Part shown: positions 22,400 to 35,389 of the stretch, one piece after another
Position numbering within the stretch: the first letter of the stretch is position 1
Layout: the number at the start of each line of letters is the position of its first letter
Assembly: GCA_009667805.1 (NCBI GenBank)
Contig: CM019063.1
Location: forward strand, 405,238,959-405,302,958
Length of the DNA: 64,000 bases
Origin: Leptobrachium leishanense
Taxonomy: Eukaryota > Chordata > Amphibia > Anura > Megophryidae
Direction of reading: 5' to 3'
The notes under the pieces: generated by a model
Database searches by the model: none
What the model was told of the DNA's origin: nothing
Seen by the model: only the letters and a program-made list of their open reading frames with translations
Made by a program: the position numbers and the translations under genes

Positions 22400-25300
22400 C
22401 TGTCATTTTAACTACCTTTTGGTCTATTTTTTTTTCACGTAAGACAATGTTCATATTAATTTAACAGTAAAAAAAAGCAAACAAACACTGACATCTTTTG
22501 CCTTCTACAAATAGACCCATCCATAAGTATTGGAGGGCAAGTAGCAAATATGCAGTGGGTACCTTTCTTTATTAAATTTATTTTTTAGAAACTCCACTAA
22601 ACAGGATAAAAAAGGGTTGTTTAGACATTCTGGGTGTTATTACTCAGACTAAAAAGGCTGTTTTGCACAGTGCGTTGTATTGCACTATTATATCTGTTTT
22701 CATTTACAGAAAATATTGAGTGACATATAATTATGTGACCAGAAGGTTGATATTTCGGACACACTTTAAATGTTAAATTATATTTATTTTTCTGCATATA
22801 CACATACACCCAATCAAGCCCAACTGGTTGTATTTACATGGCTTCTAAAAAGTCGTACAAATATAACTTGCCAGCAAGAAGATTCTTTTGGTACTTTGTC
22901 TAGTATTACGGTAATGAAATCAATGATGCTTTTGCATGAAGAGGTTGAATTAAAACCATTGTAATATAAGTTAAGGCTGCGTAGTTCTTTTAAATATTTA
23001 CAATTCTACAAAGAAATTTAAGGGAGGCAAAAAGAGAAATAATTTTGTCAGAAAACGGGTCTTCTTAATGAGGCATTGGCTATCCAAATGGTCACACAAT
23101 GGCCTCTATTCCAATCCTGTGTAACTTAAACAGAGCTGTCGTAAGCGAGTCATTAGATTCTATGGCATTGCTACGTTTACAACAGCTGTGGTTGAGTTTA
23201 AACCAGGGTTAGAATAGGGCCCTATTAGTTTTACCTGTAGATTTTGCAGTGAGCTCTTTGACCCTAGGGGACCAAACATGGTGGTTTCTATAGTATATAC
23301 ACGGTGATAAGTCCTGTGTAAATGTTCAGGATAACTCATGATATTTCTAGGTGCACTTGGCTTATGTGCTATACTATTACCATAATGTTCATTCTAGCGT
23401 TAACTTTGAAGCAACCAGGCCAACCCTGGGCACAAATGCTGCTTGCATTGCATGGCTTTAAATGGCAAAGCAACTACGTATTTCTCGCACATAACAGGCA
23501 ACTAACAACTTATTCAGTTATTTGTTTCCCCAAAACATTAATAATGGAAACTGCAATATAAAAAAATAATACCTGGGCAGTTGTAGTTAAACGGACCAAG
23601 GGCTTTTTGTGTTTTCCTCTTATGCCACCCTTAGAATTGAGCTCTATTGTTATTGTTATCGTATAGTTGTGTGTCTAAATGTTTTAGACTACCAACTGGG
23701 GAATTCTTTTTAAACATGGCAGCATAAAAATAATGGGCATTATCTTGAAGAAAAACAGACTATGTATTGTATCAGTGCTCTTTTTTAAAGAGGATACTTT
23801 TCTACAAACAAAAACAATATTGTAAATATGCTGGTTTTTTCCTAAAAAGAAATCTTCTCTTGCCTTTTAGTATATGCCCTCCCAAGACTACATGCGTAGC
23901 ATTAGGATGAAAGGAACACTTTAGTCACTATGACCATCCCCAAACCAACTGCTGTCCCTGGTTGCTGGGACTTACCTCTCCCCTTAAGGATGTCAGTCAT
24001 CAGCTGCTGTAAATAAAAACAGTGCAATCTGTGCCAATGGCACCACCCGGTGGTGTTATTGTAACTGATGTATACAATAAAACAATGTAGCTAGAAGACA
24101 GTGCAAACTACCAGTAAATAGCAGCAAATGAAAGTAAGGCCTCAATAGGACAAAAAGCACCAACTCCAACACGTTCTCCTTGTACAGTCATCAGCTGCTG
24201 GACAGCCTTCTGGGGAGGAAGGGTTGGATTCAACTGGGACCAATAGCTATGTCTGCATGCTGTCCTGTGCTGATGTAGTTTCAGGAGGTGCTGGTTGATT
24301 GAGCATTCAACCAGCTGACTGGCAGTACTTCTCAATGTTTTTATTGTCACCTCTTTGTGAAGCTGTATGCAATCTCTTACCTAAAATAAAAGGTTGGTTC
24401 AGCAGGGGTTAAAACTGTTTTTAAGTACTTGTTTTCTGTGACAGAGTATTTGTTTTTGCTGGAGATACTGTCTTATCCCAAATTTTCCAGTGGCTAAATA
24501 CTCTACTAGGTAGCTCTCAGAAAAGTAATTTCTTTTGCAATATATTCATCCTCATGGTTGTATTCGGCATCCTAATCCTTCTCACAGCTGATAGCTTTTC
24601 ATTTGATACTCTCTAACAGACGCCGGGTAATGCCCAGTGTTACCCCTTTACATAATATTTGCATACAAGTTCCCTTTGTTTTTTCATGACTTTTAAAATG
24701 TGTCCACGTAAATGTCACTCTTCTGGTTATGGAATGCATCGCTGCAGTGTGCCTGAGTTTAAAAAGAGACAGATCGAATGTTACACGACTTGTACACTGC
24801 TTCTCTTGCGTATTTTTTGTATCAGAGCTGGGGATGGGAACCTGTGGTTTTTTGGATGAAATGTTGCAATGTAACAAAGTACCGTTTATTTCTGAAACCT
24901 GCTTGAGAGTCAGACATCTGGAAAATCCAGGATTCCATCTCCCATGAGTCAAGCAAAGCTGTGGGCCAATAAAGGCAATAGTTTAGCCCTCAACCAACTC
25001 TACCTTGGCCCTGCCATATTGTCTAATTTTTATGTGTGTTCTTTTTTTTTTTTCTTTTTTTTGTAAGGGGTCGTCTGTAATATTTGTGCATTGGGATGCA
25101 ATGTATGTAAACCTGCTCTTGAATATTTTAGCACTTGACTCTGACCTTAGGCAGCATGTCATCCATGATGTACGTGATATAGTGAATTTAATGAGAGAAA
25201 TGTTACAAAAAGTAACCTCTAAAACATCCCTCGTTAAATTATGTTGGCATTGAATTTGGTCATTCATATTTATTAAGCAAACACCCTGGTACCTGGACTG

Positions 25301-27010
25301 TCATTAGAGGGAGACCGGTATAAATCGTGTTGACGGCCAGGACCGCTGTTATCAATAAGGGACGGGATCCCAGCTGCAAAGGAACAAAGACTCGGGCTTT
25401 GGCTACTTAAAGCGAGGAGGTTGGGTTTCCTGAGCAACCTATATGAAAATCAGGGTTTCTGATGTCGTGGGGAGGGGTACTTATTCAATGCATGAGTAAG
25501 AGACCCCCCCCAAGAGAAAAATAAATGAAAAGAGGACACAGTAAAAACCTGATTTATCTGTATAATGGAGGCTAATATACGTTCTTGAACATGTAAAATA
25601 AATATATATAACTTTATAGGAAGGAGTTCAAGATACCCTCACTATATGATGCTCACACCTGCTAAAAGCATGGTTGAAAATTGAAATAAGGCAACTTTAC
25701 ATGCACTTTATTGCTATTCTAAGCAGAAATGGTTGCAGAAAATGTATTGATCTTGACAAGTAACCTTAAAAAAAATCTTTTTTGTTTTTAAAGAAACTAA
25801 AAAAAAAAACGTAGTCCTTTTTTGGGAATTTAATAAAATATAATACATGTCTTCTGTAAAATAAAACAGCCTAAAAATTACCTTGATATTCTGTATGTTG
25901 ATAAAAAGTGCATTGTAATGTAAAATGATCTGAAACTGTTCTCTCCCATCTGTCGATGACATTATCTCTTTGGTGTACATGAATGCTTTCCTATATGATA
26001 TTATTAATATACAAACACTGCGTCATTTTACTTTTTTAAATTATTTTATCTCTTGCATTATTTGGTAAGAATTAGACAAGGTGTTTGGCAACCTGCAGTT
26101 TGTGTACCAATTTGACCTCTTATCCCATTATCCAAAGCAAGATGTTGGGAGCTGAGGCTGGTGGGAGTTGCAGTCACATGGCAGCTGGAGATTTGCAGGT
26201 TGCAACCTGAATCACACTATGGATACATATGTATTTAAGAAAGAATTGTTATTTCTTCATAAGACTGGTTAACAACTAGATGAAAGAAGCAGCAAAGATG
26301 TTTACAATTAAAGCTTTTCGTTTTCTCTATTTTCTCATGCAAATCTGCTTATTTCGCTACGCATTGGTATCAACCTTGAGTTTGTTATTTTTAATACCGT
26401 CATTATTTATTGAATTCAAGGTCTGTGAAGAAGAAATAAGGATAACAATTTCCAGGAAAAGAATGTATCCATGTTACCTTAAAAAATAAGCGAAAACAAT
26501 GTAAATACACAAATCTATCAATGTTGCAAGGTGAATTTAATCAATTAATTTTGCAGATGAAGCTTCTGATGAACACCTGGACCTGTCACCTTGTTTACTA
26601 TATTATGTATAATAATATTTACAAAAACGTAATAAATGTGGAATGACCCTTGAGAAATGAAGACTAGTTCTCGAAGGGTCTCCAGCAGCCTCCATATAGA
26701 ATCCACTAAAGTACAAATTAGATAAATATGGATTTACATTAGCTACGCAAGTTGGAGGGAGGTAACACTCGATCAAATATTTATAAATTTTCTTGGAGAG
26801 TCATACAAAGAATAATTCTGAAGTTATTTCTCAATATATGTCATATCTGAGTGGTAGTTCTGTTTTAAGATCCTTCTCTCCTAGACCTACATATAGCAAT
26901 ACTTATTGGGTGTGTAATGGTGTTTAATCAACTCTTACAACTTGGAAGTTAAACTGGCATGTCTACTTGATTTATGACACAGTGACCACTATGGGGAGTC
27001 TTTTTGGTCT
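22400..27010. other. Intergenic region downstream of ZNF827
   Basis: Mostly AT-rich unique-looking DNA that may include more ZNF827 3' UTR. About 23105-23215 is a short hairpin-type repeat (arms around AACAGAGCTGTCGTAA and TTTACAACAGCTGTGG) that recurs inside the hAT element at 62258-62370. No coding exon recognised. Confidence 0.45.
23105..23222. repeat. Short hairpin MITE-like repeat
   Basis: Imperfect inverted arms around a centre near 23163. The same hairpin, better preserved, is at 62258-62370 within a larger element. No target duplication was established. Confidence 0.5.
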
Positions 27011-27106
27011 TCCCGTATCAAAATCAAAATAAGCTTTATTGGCAGGACCAAATATATTTTAGCATTGCCAAAGCATATGGGGAGGAGGGGGTTAGTGGGA
27101 CATATA

Positions 27107-29215
27107 CAGTTGTGTTCAAAATTATTCAACCCCCCCTGAAATTGAGTGTTTTGGCCAGTTTGACATTGATTTTCATCATTCAGTCATCTTGCTTACAATT
27201 AGATCAAAGAGGCACGTGTAGGTCAGACAAATATAACATAACATTTATAATAGAAATAAAAGAGTTGGTATAGGCGCAACAAGAGTATATAGAATGTGGA
27301 GAGGAATTTAATACACGATCGCCACTGCACCCACAAATGTCATACCAAGAGTGACAAAAAGACAATGGTGATAATGAAAAAGAATGGGATGCGGCGCTTC
27401 TCAGTGTACAATAGATTGATATAATCAACGTTATTTACCGATTAGACAGTATTGGCACAGAAACATCAACTGATGAAGAGTCAAGACCTCGAAAAAAAGG
27501 GATAAACAGACATAGCATAATACTGTTTATATGTGAACAAAAAACTCCAGGAGGTATATACCTCGTTCACATATAAACCGTATTATGCTATGTCTGTTTA
27601 TCCCTTTTTTCTGAGGTCTTGACTCTTCATCAGTTGATGTTTCTGTGCCAATACTGTCTAATCGGTAAATAACGTTGATTATATCAATCTATTGTACACT
27701 GGGAAGCGCCGCATCCCATTCTTTTTCATTATAACATTTATAATGAAATAACCACAAATGTCTTTTCTGTGCTCCCATCATTATCAGTTTTATTCAACCC
27801 CCAAGTGACATTCAATCTTAGTACTTAGTACAACATCCTTTTACAGTTATAACCGCTTTTAAACGTGAAGCATAGCTTGACACAAGTGTCTTGCAGCGAT
27901 CTACGGGTATCTTCGCCCATTCGTCATGGGCAAAAGCCTTCAGTTCAGTCACATTCTTAGGCTTGCGCACTGAAACTGCTTTCTTTAAGTCCCACCAGAG
28001 GTTCTCAATCGGATTTAAGTCAGGTGACTGCGATGGCCACTCCAAAATGTTCCAGCCATTAGTCTGCAACCATGCTTTAGTGGACTTGGAGGTATGCTTG
28101 GGATCATTGTCCTGTTGAAAGGTCCAACGTCTCCCAAGCCTCAGGTTTGTGACGGACTGCTTCACATTGTCATCCAATATCTCCTGGTACTGAAGAGAAT
28201 TCATGGTACCTTGCACACGCTGAAGCTTCCCTGTACCTGCAGAAGCAAAACAGCCCCAAAGCATGATTGACCCCCGCCATGCTTCACAGTAGGCAAGGTG
28301 TTCTTTTTTTCATAGGCCTTGTTCTTCCTCCTCCAAACATAGCATTGATCCATGGACCCAAACAGTTCTAATTTTGTTTCATCAGTCCACAGAACACTAT
28401 CCCAAAACTTCTGTGGTTTGTCCACATGACTTTTGGCATACTGCAGTCGACTCTTCTTATTCTTTGGAGACAGCAAGGGGGTGCGCCTGGGAGTTCTGGC
28501 ATGGAGGCCTTCATTACGCAGTGTGCGCCGTATTGTCTGAGCTGAAACTTCAGTACCCACATCTGACAAATCTTTTCTCAGTTCCTCAGCAGTCACACGG
28601 GGACTTTTCTCCACTCTACGCTTCAGGTAGCGCACAGCAGTCAAAGTCAGCATCTTCTTTCTGCCACGACCAGGTAGCGTTTCAACAGTGCCCTTTGCCT
28701 TGAATTTGTGAATGATGCTTCCTATGGTCTCTCTTGGTATGTTTAACATCTTTGCAATCTTCTTATAGCCATTGCCCTTCCTGTGAAGAGTAATCACCTC
28801 TTCTCTTGTCTTCCTGGACCATTCTCTTGACTTCACCATGTTTGTAACCACACCAGTAAATGTCTAGAAGGAGCTGAGTATCACAGTCATTTTAAAGCTG
28901 CCTAATTGGTGCTTATTATGCTTTATTGCTGCTCTGTGACATCCACAGGTGTTTTCAATACCTGATTGAAAACACTTGAATGAACCTCTGTTCTTCAGAG
29001 TGGTAGTCTTTAAGGGGTTGAATAATTGTGTCAATGAAGAATTCACAAAAGAAACATTTACTACTGTATTACAAAACCAGTTGATGTCATTTTAGTTGCA
29101 TATGGTTCTTTAAAAAGTCCTTGTAGGATTTCATTCTGTATACAATTACAAATGTACACTAAATTCCCTAAAACCCTTTACAGCATTGGGGGTTGAATAA
29201 TTTTGAACACAACTG
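27107..29215 (-). mobile_element. Tc1-family transposon, copy 1, with nested insertion
   Basis: Ends CAGTTGTGTTCAAAATTATT in inverted orientation, with TA on both sides. Apart from a nested block at about 27252-27731 it is collinear with the copy at 57673-59271. The transposase lies on the minus strand at 27818-28851. It is interrupted only by a missing C in a run of G/C near 28270-28276, which separates the two frames 28201-28851 and 27818-28264. Motifs present: [17 protein letters not shown] and NPIENLWW. The GRPR-like segment reads PGRGRKK. Dead by one frameshift but otherwise well preserved. Confidence 0.93.
27252..27731. mobile_element. Nested palindromic insertion inside Tc1 copy 1
   Basis: Absent from the other Tc1 copy. 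It is flanked by the repeated target ATAACATTTATAAT (about 14 bp) on both sides. About 120 bp of single-copy sequence leads into two nearly perfect inverted arms, 27371-27538 and 27565-27732, around a small AT-rich loop that is itself palindromic (GAGGTATATACCTC). No coding capacity. The long target duplication is unlike the TA, TWA or 8-bp duplications of Tc1, Harbinger or hAT elements. Confidence 0.8.
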
Positions 29216-30284
29216 TATTTGGGGGGAATGGGCAAGTCCATGGACATTATCTAGGTCTCTGTTGAAAAGACTTGTGAAAGCAAGCGAATTGAAAAATCTT
29301 TCATGAGACGTCCTAGCAGTCTGTGTGTTAGGAATCCTTTGATTAACGTATCTACAAAGAAGTGTGTGGAGCGGGGGGAGAGTGGAGCATAGCGTTAGAA
29401 GTAAGTTGTTTTCTGTTGGATTTGCTAACCTTTTGGAAACCTTTGTACCATGTTTGCTGGACAGTAAGGTGGTGACTCCATGCATTAATGTAGTCTTTGA
29501 GGATTTGTGTTCTAGGAGTTTGTCTAATCAAAAGATGAGATGATGATTTATGACCTGCTTCCAGAGTCTTAGTACCATGAACAAGAGCACTGTTGGTTTT
29601 GGCCCACTCCCTCTTGGTATTACCACCCCTCAGGATAAAATGTCCTTGGCTGATTGCTATGTGACTTGCCCATAAACTCGGGAGGAAACCCCCACCCCCA
29701 AGATATAGTTTTATCAAAATACTGCCATTGAATACAATGAAAAGGGGAGTAAATATGCCACTACATCAGGTGCCTGCCTCTGAAACCAAAGTCCTGTAAC
29801 TCTTAAGACTATGGCTGCGTAATCCGACCAGACCCATTAGTATATGTTTCAAATAAGCAGGCTTAGGTAGGATCGGGTGGCTAATAAAAAAACTATCTAA
29901 CCTAAAACATGTAGAGAGAACTTGCGTAGAAAAACGAGTAATCCCATTCAGTAGGATGGGTGGTCCTCCTTCTATCCTTCAAGTTATGTTAAAGGAATAT
30001 TAGAGAGGGGGTTGGAGGTAGCAGGAGAATGGGGCTGGAAAAAGGGACCAGATCTTTCAGAATATACTTGAGGTACACTACACCAACAAAATTCCATCAA
30101 AGAATAATATCCGAATATGTCCAGACTGGATATGTCCATAGCTCCCCTTGGAGTCTGTCAATCCAGCCACTTCCAGGTCAACCCTATCTCCGATAAGGAT
30201 GGAAACTGCTTTAGAGGATGATGTAAAAGGGGAGCGGAAATGGACTGGAAAATGTAATGACCAGTAACAAAGTGGGAGTGCTGT
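29216..30284. other. Repeat-like intergenic DNA
   Basis: No domain recognised. The flanks of Tc1 copy 1 (AAGCTTTATTGGCAGGACC at 27031-27049) look like the 3' end of another repeat into which Tc1 jumped. The frames at 29168-29717 match nothing I know. Confidence 0.4.
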
Positions 30285-30792
30285 ATGAAGGGACAGAAGT
30301 GGAATTTTATGCAATGGCCAAGTCAATCACCTGACCTGAATCCCATTGAGCATGCATTTCACTTGCTGAAGACAAAACTGAAGGGAAAATGCCCCAAGAA
30401 CAAGCAGGAACTGAAGACAGTTGTAGTAGAGGCCTGGCAGAGCATCACCAGGGATGAAACCCAGCGTCTGGTGATGTCTATGCGTTCCAGACTTCAGGCT
30501 GTGATTGACTGCAAAGGATTTGCAACCAAGTATTAAGAAGGGAAAAGTTTGATTTATGATTATTTTTCTGTCCCATTACCTTTGGTCCCTTAACAAGTGG
30601 GAGGCACATCTGCAAACTGCTGTAAGTCCTACACCGTTCACCTGAGTTGGATGTACATACCCTCAAATTAAAGCTGACAGTCTGCAGTTAAAGCACATTG
30701 TGTTTGTTTCATTCCAACTCCATTGTGGTGGTGTATAGAGCCAAAGATGTTAGAATCGTGTCGATGTCCCAATATTTCAGGACCTGACTGTA
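30285..30792 (+). mobile_element. 3' fragment of a second Tc1-family element
   Basis: The frame 30285-30536 encodes the last 80 or so residues of a Tc1-type transposase: [16 protein letters not shown] holds the third catalytic acid, and the end is CKGFATKY. The sequence after it ends in AGGACCTGACTGTA, a Tc1-like terminal repeat. The 5' two thirds are missing. It belongs to a different subfamily from the copies at 27107 and 57673. Confidence 0.85.
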
Positions 30793-31289
30793 CGTGTCAT
30801 TAGGGATGAGCAGAACACTCCCCGAGTTCGGTTCGGAGCTGAACCCGAACTTTCCAAATGTTCGGACCCGAACTCGAACTCAATGCAAGTCAATGGGGCT
30901 GAAAATTCGGTTTTTAGAGTGCCCTCCAAGAGGGCATATATACTAGATATTTGCCATAAAAGGTGTATGGGGGTCCGTGTAGTGCCCTGGGGGACAGGAA
31001 ACAAGGACAAAAAGTTAAAAAAAAAAGTTTTTAAAGGGACAGTGAGTTTTCCATGAAATAAGGGTTAAAAATAAAAACGAAAAATTCCTTCAAATATCGT
31101 GCCTAGGAGGTCCCCATAACCTACCCGTGAAGTGGCAGATTTCTAGGATGTATAGAAATATGTAAAAACCAAAAAATGACATTTCAAATAACGGTAAATG
31201 CTTTTCCTTTAATCTATCCATAAACAACTGCTTGGGGCGGCAGTCTGTATGAAAAGAGGAGACATTTTCGGACACGCAGAAAAAGTTTA

Positions 31290-32215
31290 CTGATTTTTTG
31301 GCGGTGAAAAGCAGGAGAATGACTGGAGAATGGAAAATTCTAGACCAAATAGCCGATTTGGAAAGTGAGATAAATGGGAGAATTTTTCTGGTTTGGCTAT
31401 TTTGACCTAGAATTTTCTCTCCAGTCATTCTCCTGAGTTTCACCTTTCTCTGAATAACCCTGTCGGGTTATTCAGAGAGCGGTGAAGAGCAGGAGAATGA
31501 CTGGAGAATGGAAAATTCTAGGTCAAAATAGCCAAACCAGAAAAATTCTCCCATTTAGGCTAGGGTCAGACTAGCGAATTTTTAACGTGCGTTTAGGCGC
31601 ACTTAATCACGGCCGCACTAGCAGCAAATGACGGCCAATATACGAAGTACGGTCGCACGAAAGTCCGGCTGCGCAACGCAAGTGGAAAATGAACGCATTT
31701 TTTCGAGAACGCAGCACCGCTAGTACAGACGTACAGAGTGCGCTGCGTCCACTAGCGGGGTGTGTGCGTGATTTGGAGACATCAGACCCTGCTCATGTCC
31801 GGCCAACATAACGTCCAGACACCCAAAGTTTCCTGGTTTGGATCCGTAAAAAATCATGCACAAAAATGCGCATCGTATGACCGTTTTCACGCATTCCGTG
31901 AAAAAATACGGCAATGCGTTCGGACGCACTTTCGGTCGCTGTGAAAAATGCGTTAGTCTGACCCTAGCCTTATCTCACTTTCCAAATCGGCTATTTGGTC
32001 CAGATTGTTCTCTTTTCTGGCCATTCTCCTGGTTTTCACCTTTCTCTGAACAACCCTGAGAGAGAGGTGAAAGCCAGGAGAAGAGAACAATCTAGACCAA
32101 ATAGCCAATTTGGAAAGTGAGTTAAATGGGAGAATTTTTCTGGTTTGGCTATTTTGACCTAGAATTTTCACTTCTCCAGTTATTCTCCTGCTTTTCTCCG
32201 CTCTCTGAATAACCC
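31290..32215. repeat. Three tandem copies of a 165-bp hairpin unit
   Basis: Units near 31300-31455, 31462-32060 (interrupted by the MITE at 31558-31969) and 32063-32215. Each has inverted arms around AGCAGGAGAATGACTGG and AAATGGGAGAATTTTTCTGG and is bounded by GGGTTATTCAGAGAG-like ends. A solitary copy lies at 47770-47945. Confidence 0.8.
31558..31969. mobile_element. Harbinger-type MITE, copy i
   Basis: Terminal inverted repeats GGCTAGGGTCAGACTA and TAGTCTGACCCTAGCC, flanked by TTA on both sides (31555-31557 and 31970-31972). TWA duplications are the PIF/Harbinger signature. 412 bp, no coding. It interrupts the second hairpin unit of the hAT interior. Confidence 0.85.
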
Positions 32216-32702
32216 TGTGAATGTTTAATCCAGAGGTGAAAAATAACATTGCTTTAGATGTTAATTTGAATTTTTTTCAAACACCAGTTAAATGCAGCAT
32301 ATTAGGATGTTTTAGGAGGGAAATTCTCAAATCTCAATCAGAAGCAGACACCACCCCACCCCCTCAGTATAATGTACAATGTATCAAATTGATTACCAGA
32401 CTAAAAACACCTGGTGCCCGTTTGTGAACAGAGGTCATTTAGAGTTGATAATCTTGCCACGTACACATTAGTTTTTAATTCAATATCTAATAAACCGTTG
32501 CTTATAATATTCTGCAGTAAAGAGTCTCTTTATTTCTAGCTTTTTTAGTATTTTTTTAAGCATTTTCTATACTTTTTTCGAAATTTCTTTTTTTTTTCGG
32601 ACTTGAACCGAACACACCCAAAAAGTTCGAAGTTCGCGAACTTTCGAATTTCCGAAGTTCGGGCCGAACTCCGAACCCGAACAGCTCATCCCTACATGTC
32701 AT

Positions 32703-34908
32703 ATCCAATGTATCAATATATAGCCAGATATCAAACCGTTTTTTAAAACCCCAGCAGTGCATTCTATTTATTTTCCTGTCTGTGTTGAATATGCTTGCTA
32801 CGAACAGGGCTGCCATCAGGGGGGGTTACAGTCTATGATATGTTCAAGGGCCCTGGACATTGCCAGACCCTGTCCAGCTTTTCTAAGTGCCACATATATA
32901 AGGATCTGTCCATGCCACGCAAGAAAAGACCACGAAGATACTAACAAATTTTCCAGTGGACCATGGTAATTGTTTGTGACGGAGCACTCTGGCTCTTCAC
33001 TGATGGGGCGATTAGTATGATCTGCACCAGGTAGAGATGCAAACTGAATGTTGTCCCAACAAGGAACACTTTTATCTCCTCACTGGAATACTAGGGATTT
33101 GACCAACTCTCTGAAAATAAGTAAACCGAAGAGGAGGTAAACTGTTTTATTTTCAAAACGGTTACTGAAATGGGCAACTGATGCAAGGGGGGACCCTGAC
33201 CAATGGTTCAGTAAGAGGCCACATTTTTTCTTATGGCTGCTCTGGTTTTGAGAAATGTATATTTGACGATTGTATCTAACTTTTTAAACCCTTCACTACC
33301 AACCACGTTTTGCTGAATAAAATTGTATAACAATTTTTTGAAGCATTCATGCAGACTTAACAAATCTAGGATAGAATAGAAATTTTAAACAGAACTTTTG
33401 CTGAGATAGTTAAAAAAAATTATGGAAATTTGTTAATTTTTCATGTATCCTTTGCAGAAATATTGCTGGGATAAAAGATTCTGAGCTCTACATGGTATCC
33501 TCTATCATACACAATTTCACAGGGGTCTGCATTATCAGCATACAGACAGAAATGACCTTGGTGTCAAATACAGTAGCTATAATAAAGATAAATAACAAAA
33601 ATGGTGAGATCTCTTGCTTATTGGGATTTGTAGTGATCATAATGAGATTATTAGCAATACAGCTTCCAAAAAATACCAACTGAATATAAAAAGAATATCT
33701 GTGACATAATGCCTGTCTATGAATATTACCATAACGCATCGTATCTGTACTTTACAGGCATTTTCACTCATTATAGCCCCCTAAATCCATGTACAGTAGA
33801 TAGTGATCCCAGAGCTCTCACTCTATTCTGCCCTCTCCTTGACTGATGTAAAGCAGAAGCAATATCTGAACTTTTTGTTACAATGCAGGTTGGGGGCTGC
33901 TCCTTGTAGCATGTTTACAGTAAGAGTGGAGAAAAGGAGAGCGATAAGACAGTATTTTATTTCTTCAGAAGAGGCACACTAATTTGGCTTTAAAACTGTA
34001 TGCAAATGAGTTTGATATGCTAATGATTGCTTTTCAATGTATTACAATGCAAAATCAAGTTAACACAACTTTGGGAAAGAAATGGTTAATAACCTGGGCA
34101 GGGTTAGAATTGACTGGTTCACATGGCCAGATTATCAGTTCTTTGGGCATTTCTGTCCAGTTTTGTGCAATCCAAATCTGTTCTCTTCTTGCAAAGTCAG
34201 TCATATTTCTGCTGTTCAGGTTCCAGTCCTGCCCTTTCAGTGTAACAATTACAATACTGTTTCTAGTAAGTCAAGGTCACAGTTTGGTCTCTGCCAAGTC
34301 AGTGAAGGTTATAGTCCCTGTTCATGTTAGATTAGATCATAGTCCTGTTCCTGCCAAGTTATTGGTCATAGAATATTCTCTCTAGCAAAAATTTTGCTTT
34401 TGTTCTTGTCAAACCCAAGATTGTAGAGCATTTATTTTTTGTAAGTGGTGACGTGTTATTAGCAGATTTTGTCCAAACGCTCACAATCCATGATCCAGTC
34501 TGTAAATTCACTCATCAAAAATCGAAAATCATTTTCCTTTCTAGTAATAAAGCTTCAATATTTGCTTTTCCAAAATCTTTATTTATATGGATTATTGCTA
34601 CTATACAATAATACATATGGTGACAACATGCACAACTCTTTAATGAAATGTGGCTAACATTGGACTGGATTTAAAGGTACAAAGCATTTAAACATTTTAG
34701 ATGGTATTTACAACTGGCAAGCAGGCAAAGGAGCCCCCCGAAAAGAGGCTGAAGAAAAGGGACACCTCAAAAGGGTCACTTATAAACAGTTTGCGGAGCA
34801 CCTGCGACTTCTAGGTGGTATCAGAACAATAGTATTGTGTGACAATTAAATGGGGTTCAGGTGGTTCATTCAGAGATGTGGTCATAGTCCCCATTTCAAA
34901 CAGGATAT
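32703..34908. other. Intergenic DNA, no gene seen
   Basis: No exon with good splice sites and no repeat family I can name. The 33984-34385 frame on the plus strand has no recognisable domain. Confidence 0.4.
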
Positions 34909-34913
34909 GTACA

Positions 34914-35384
34914 TGGGATTTATTTATATGTTGTAGAGGTCGGCAGGGCTGGGTCCTGGATGGACAATATGTTTCACACCTATTTGGGTTGTGGACCCTT
35001 TAAGGGCAACCACAGGGTTAATCTTCCTGTCCAGGAAGAGTTTTAAAGCCAGCAACTCCCAGATAGGATTGTGGGAGTTTAGGAAAAGTAGTCAGTGGAA
35101 GCTGTGTGTTTGTGTTCCAAAAGCAGGAGACGTGCTGTGCCTTGCTGGAGAGGCTTCTACATACTGGGGAAAGGATTCCCTAGGTTTGGGACTATTTAAA
35201 GCGTTGGTGAGCCACTATTATTTCTCTGTTTATTTGTGCTGAAGATCAGGACTTTGCTTTAATTTCGCTGAACCAAAGCGTGTACTTATTATGTTGCCTT
35301 TTTGACTGCCCTGAAAGAGTGAATAAAACTGTTTTGTTTGTGAAAGACATTGTGCACGTGCTCTGTGGGCCCCCAAACGTCACA
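34914..35384 (+). mobile_element. Solo LTR with 5-bp target duplication
   Basis: Starts TGGGATTT and ends GTCACA. It is flanked by GTACA at 34909-34913 and 35385-35389. An AATAAA signal lies at about 35323-35328, some 60 bp before the end. No internal retroviral or gypsy sequence is attached, so it is a solo LTR left by recombination. The family is not identified. Confidence 0.7.
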
Positions 35385-35389
35385 GTACA

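Larger units (their letters stand above)
30801..32694. mobile_element. hAT-type non-autonomous element, 1.9 kb, with nested repeats
   Basis: Ends TAGGGATGAGC in inverted orientation, each followed by a TTCGG/CCGAA-rich block. The flanking 8-bp target duplication CGTGTCAT (30793-30800) and CATGTCAT (32695-32702) differs at one base. No transposase frame. The interior carries several copies of a 165-bp hairpin unit and a Harbinger-type MITE. Confidence 0.85.
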
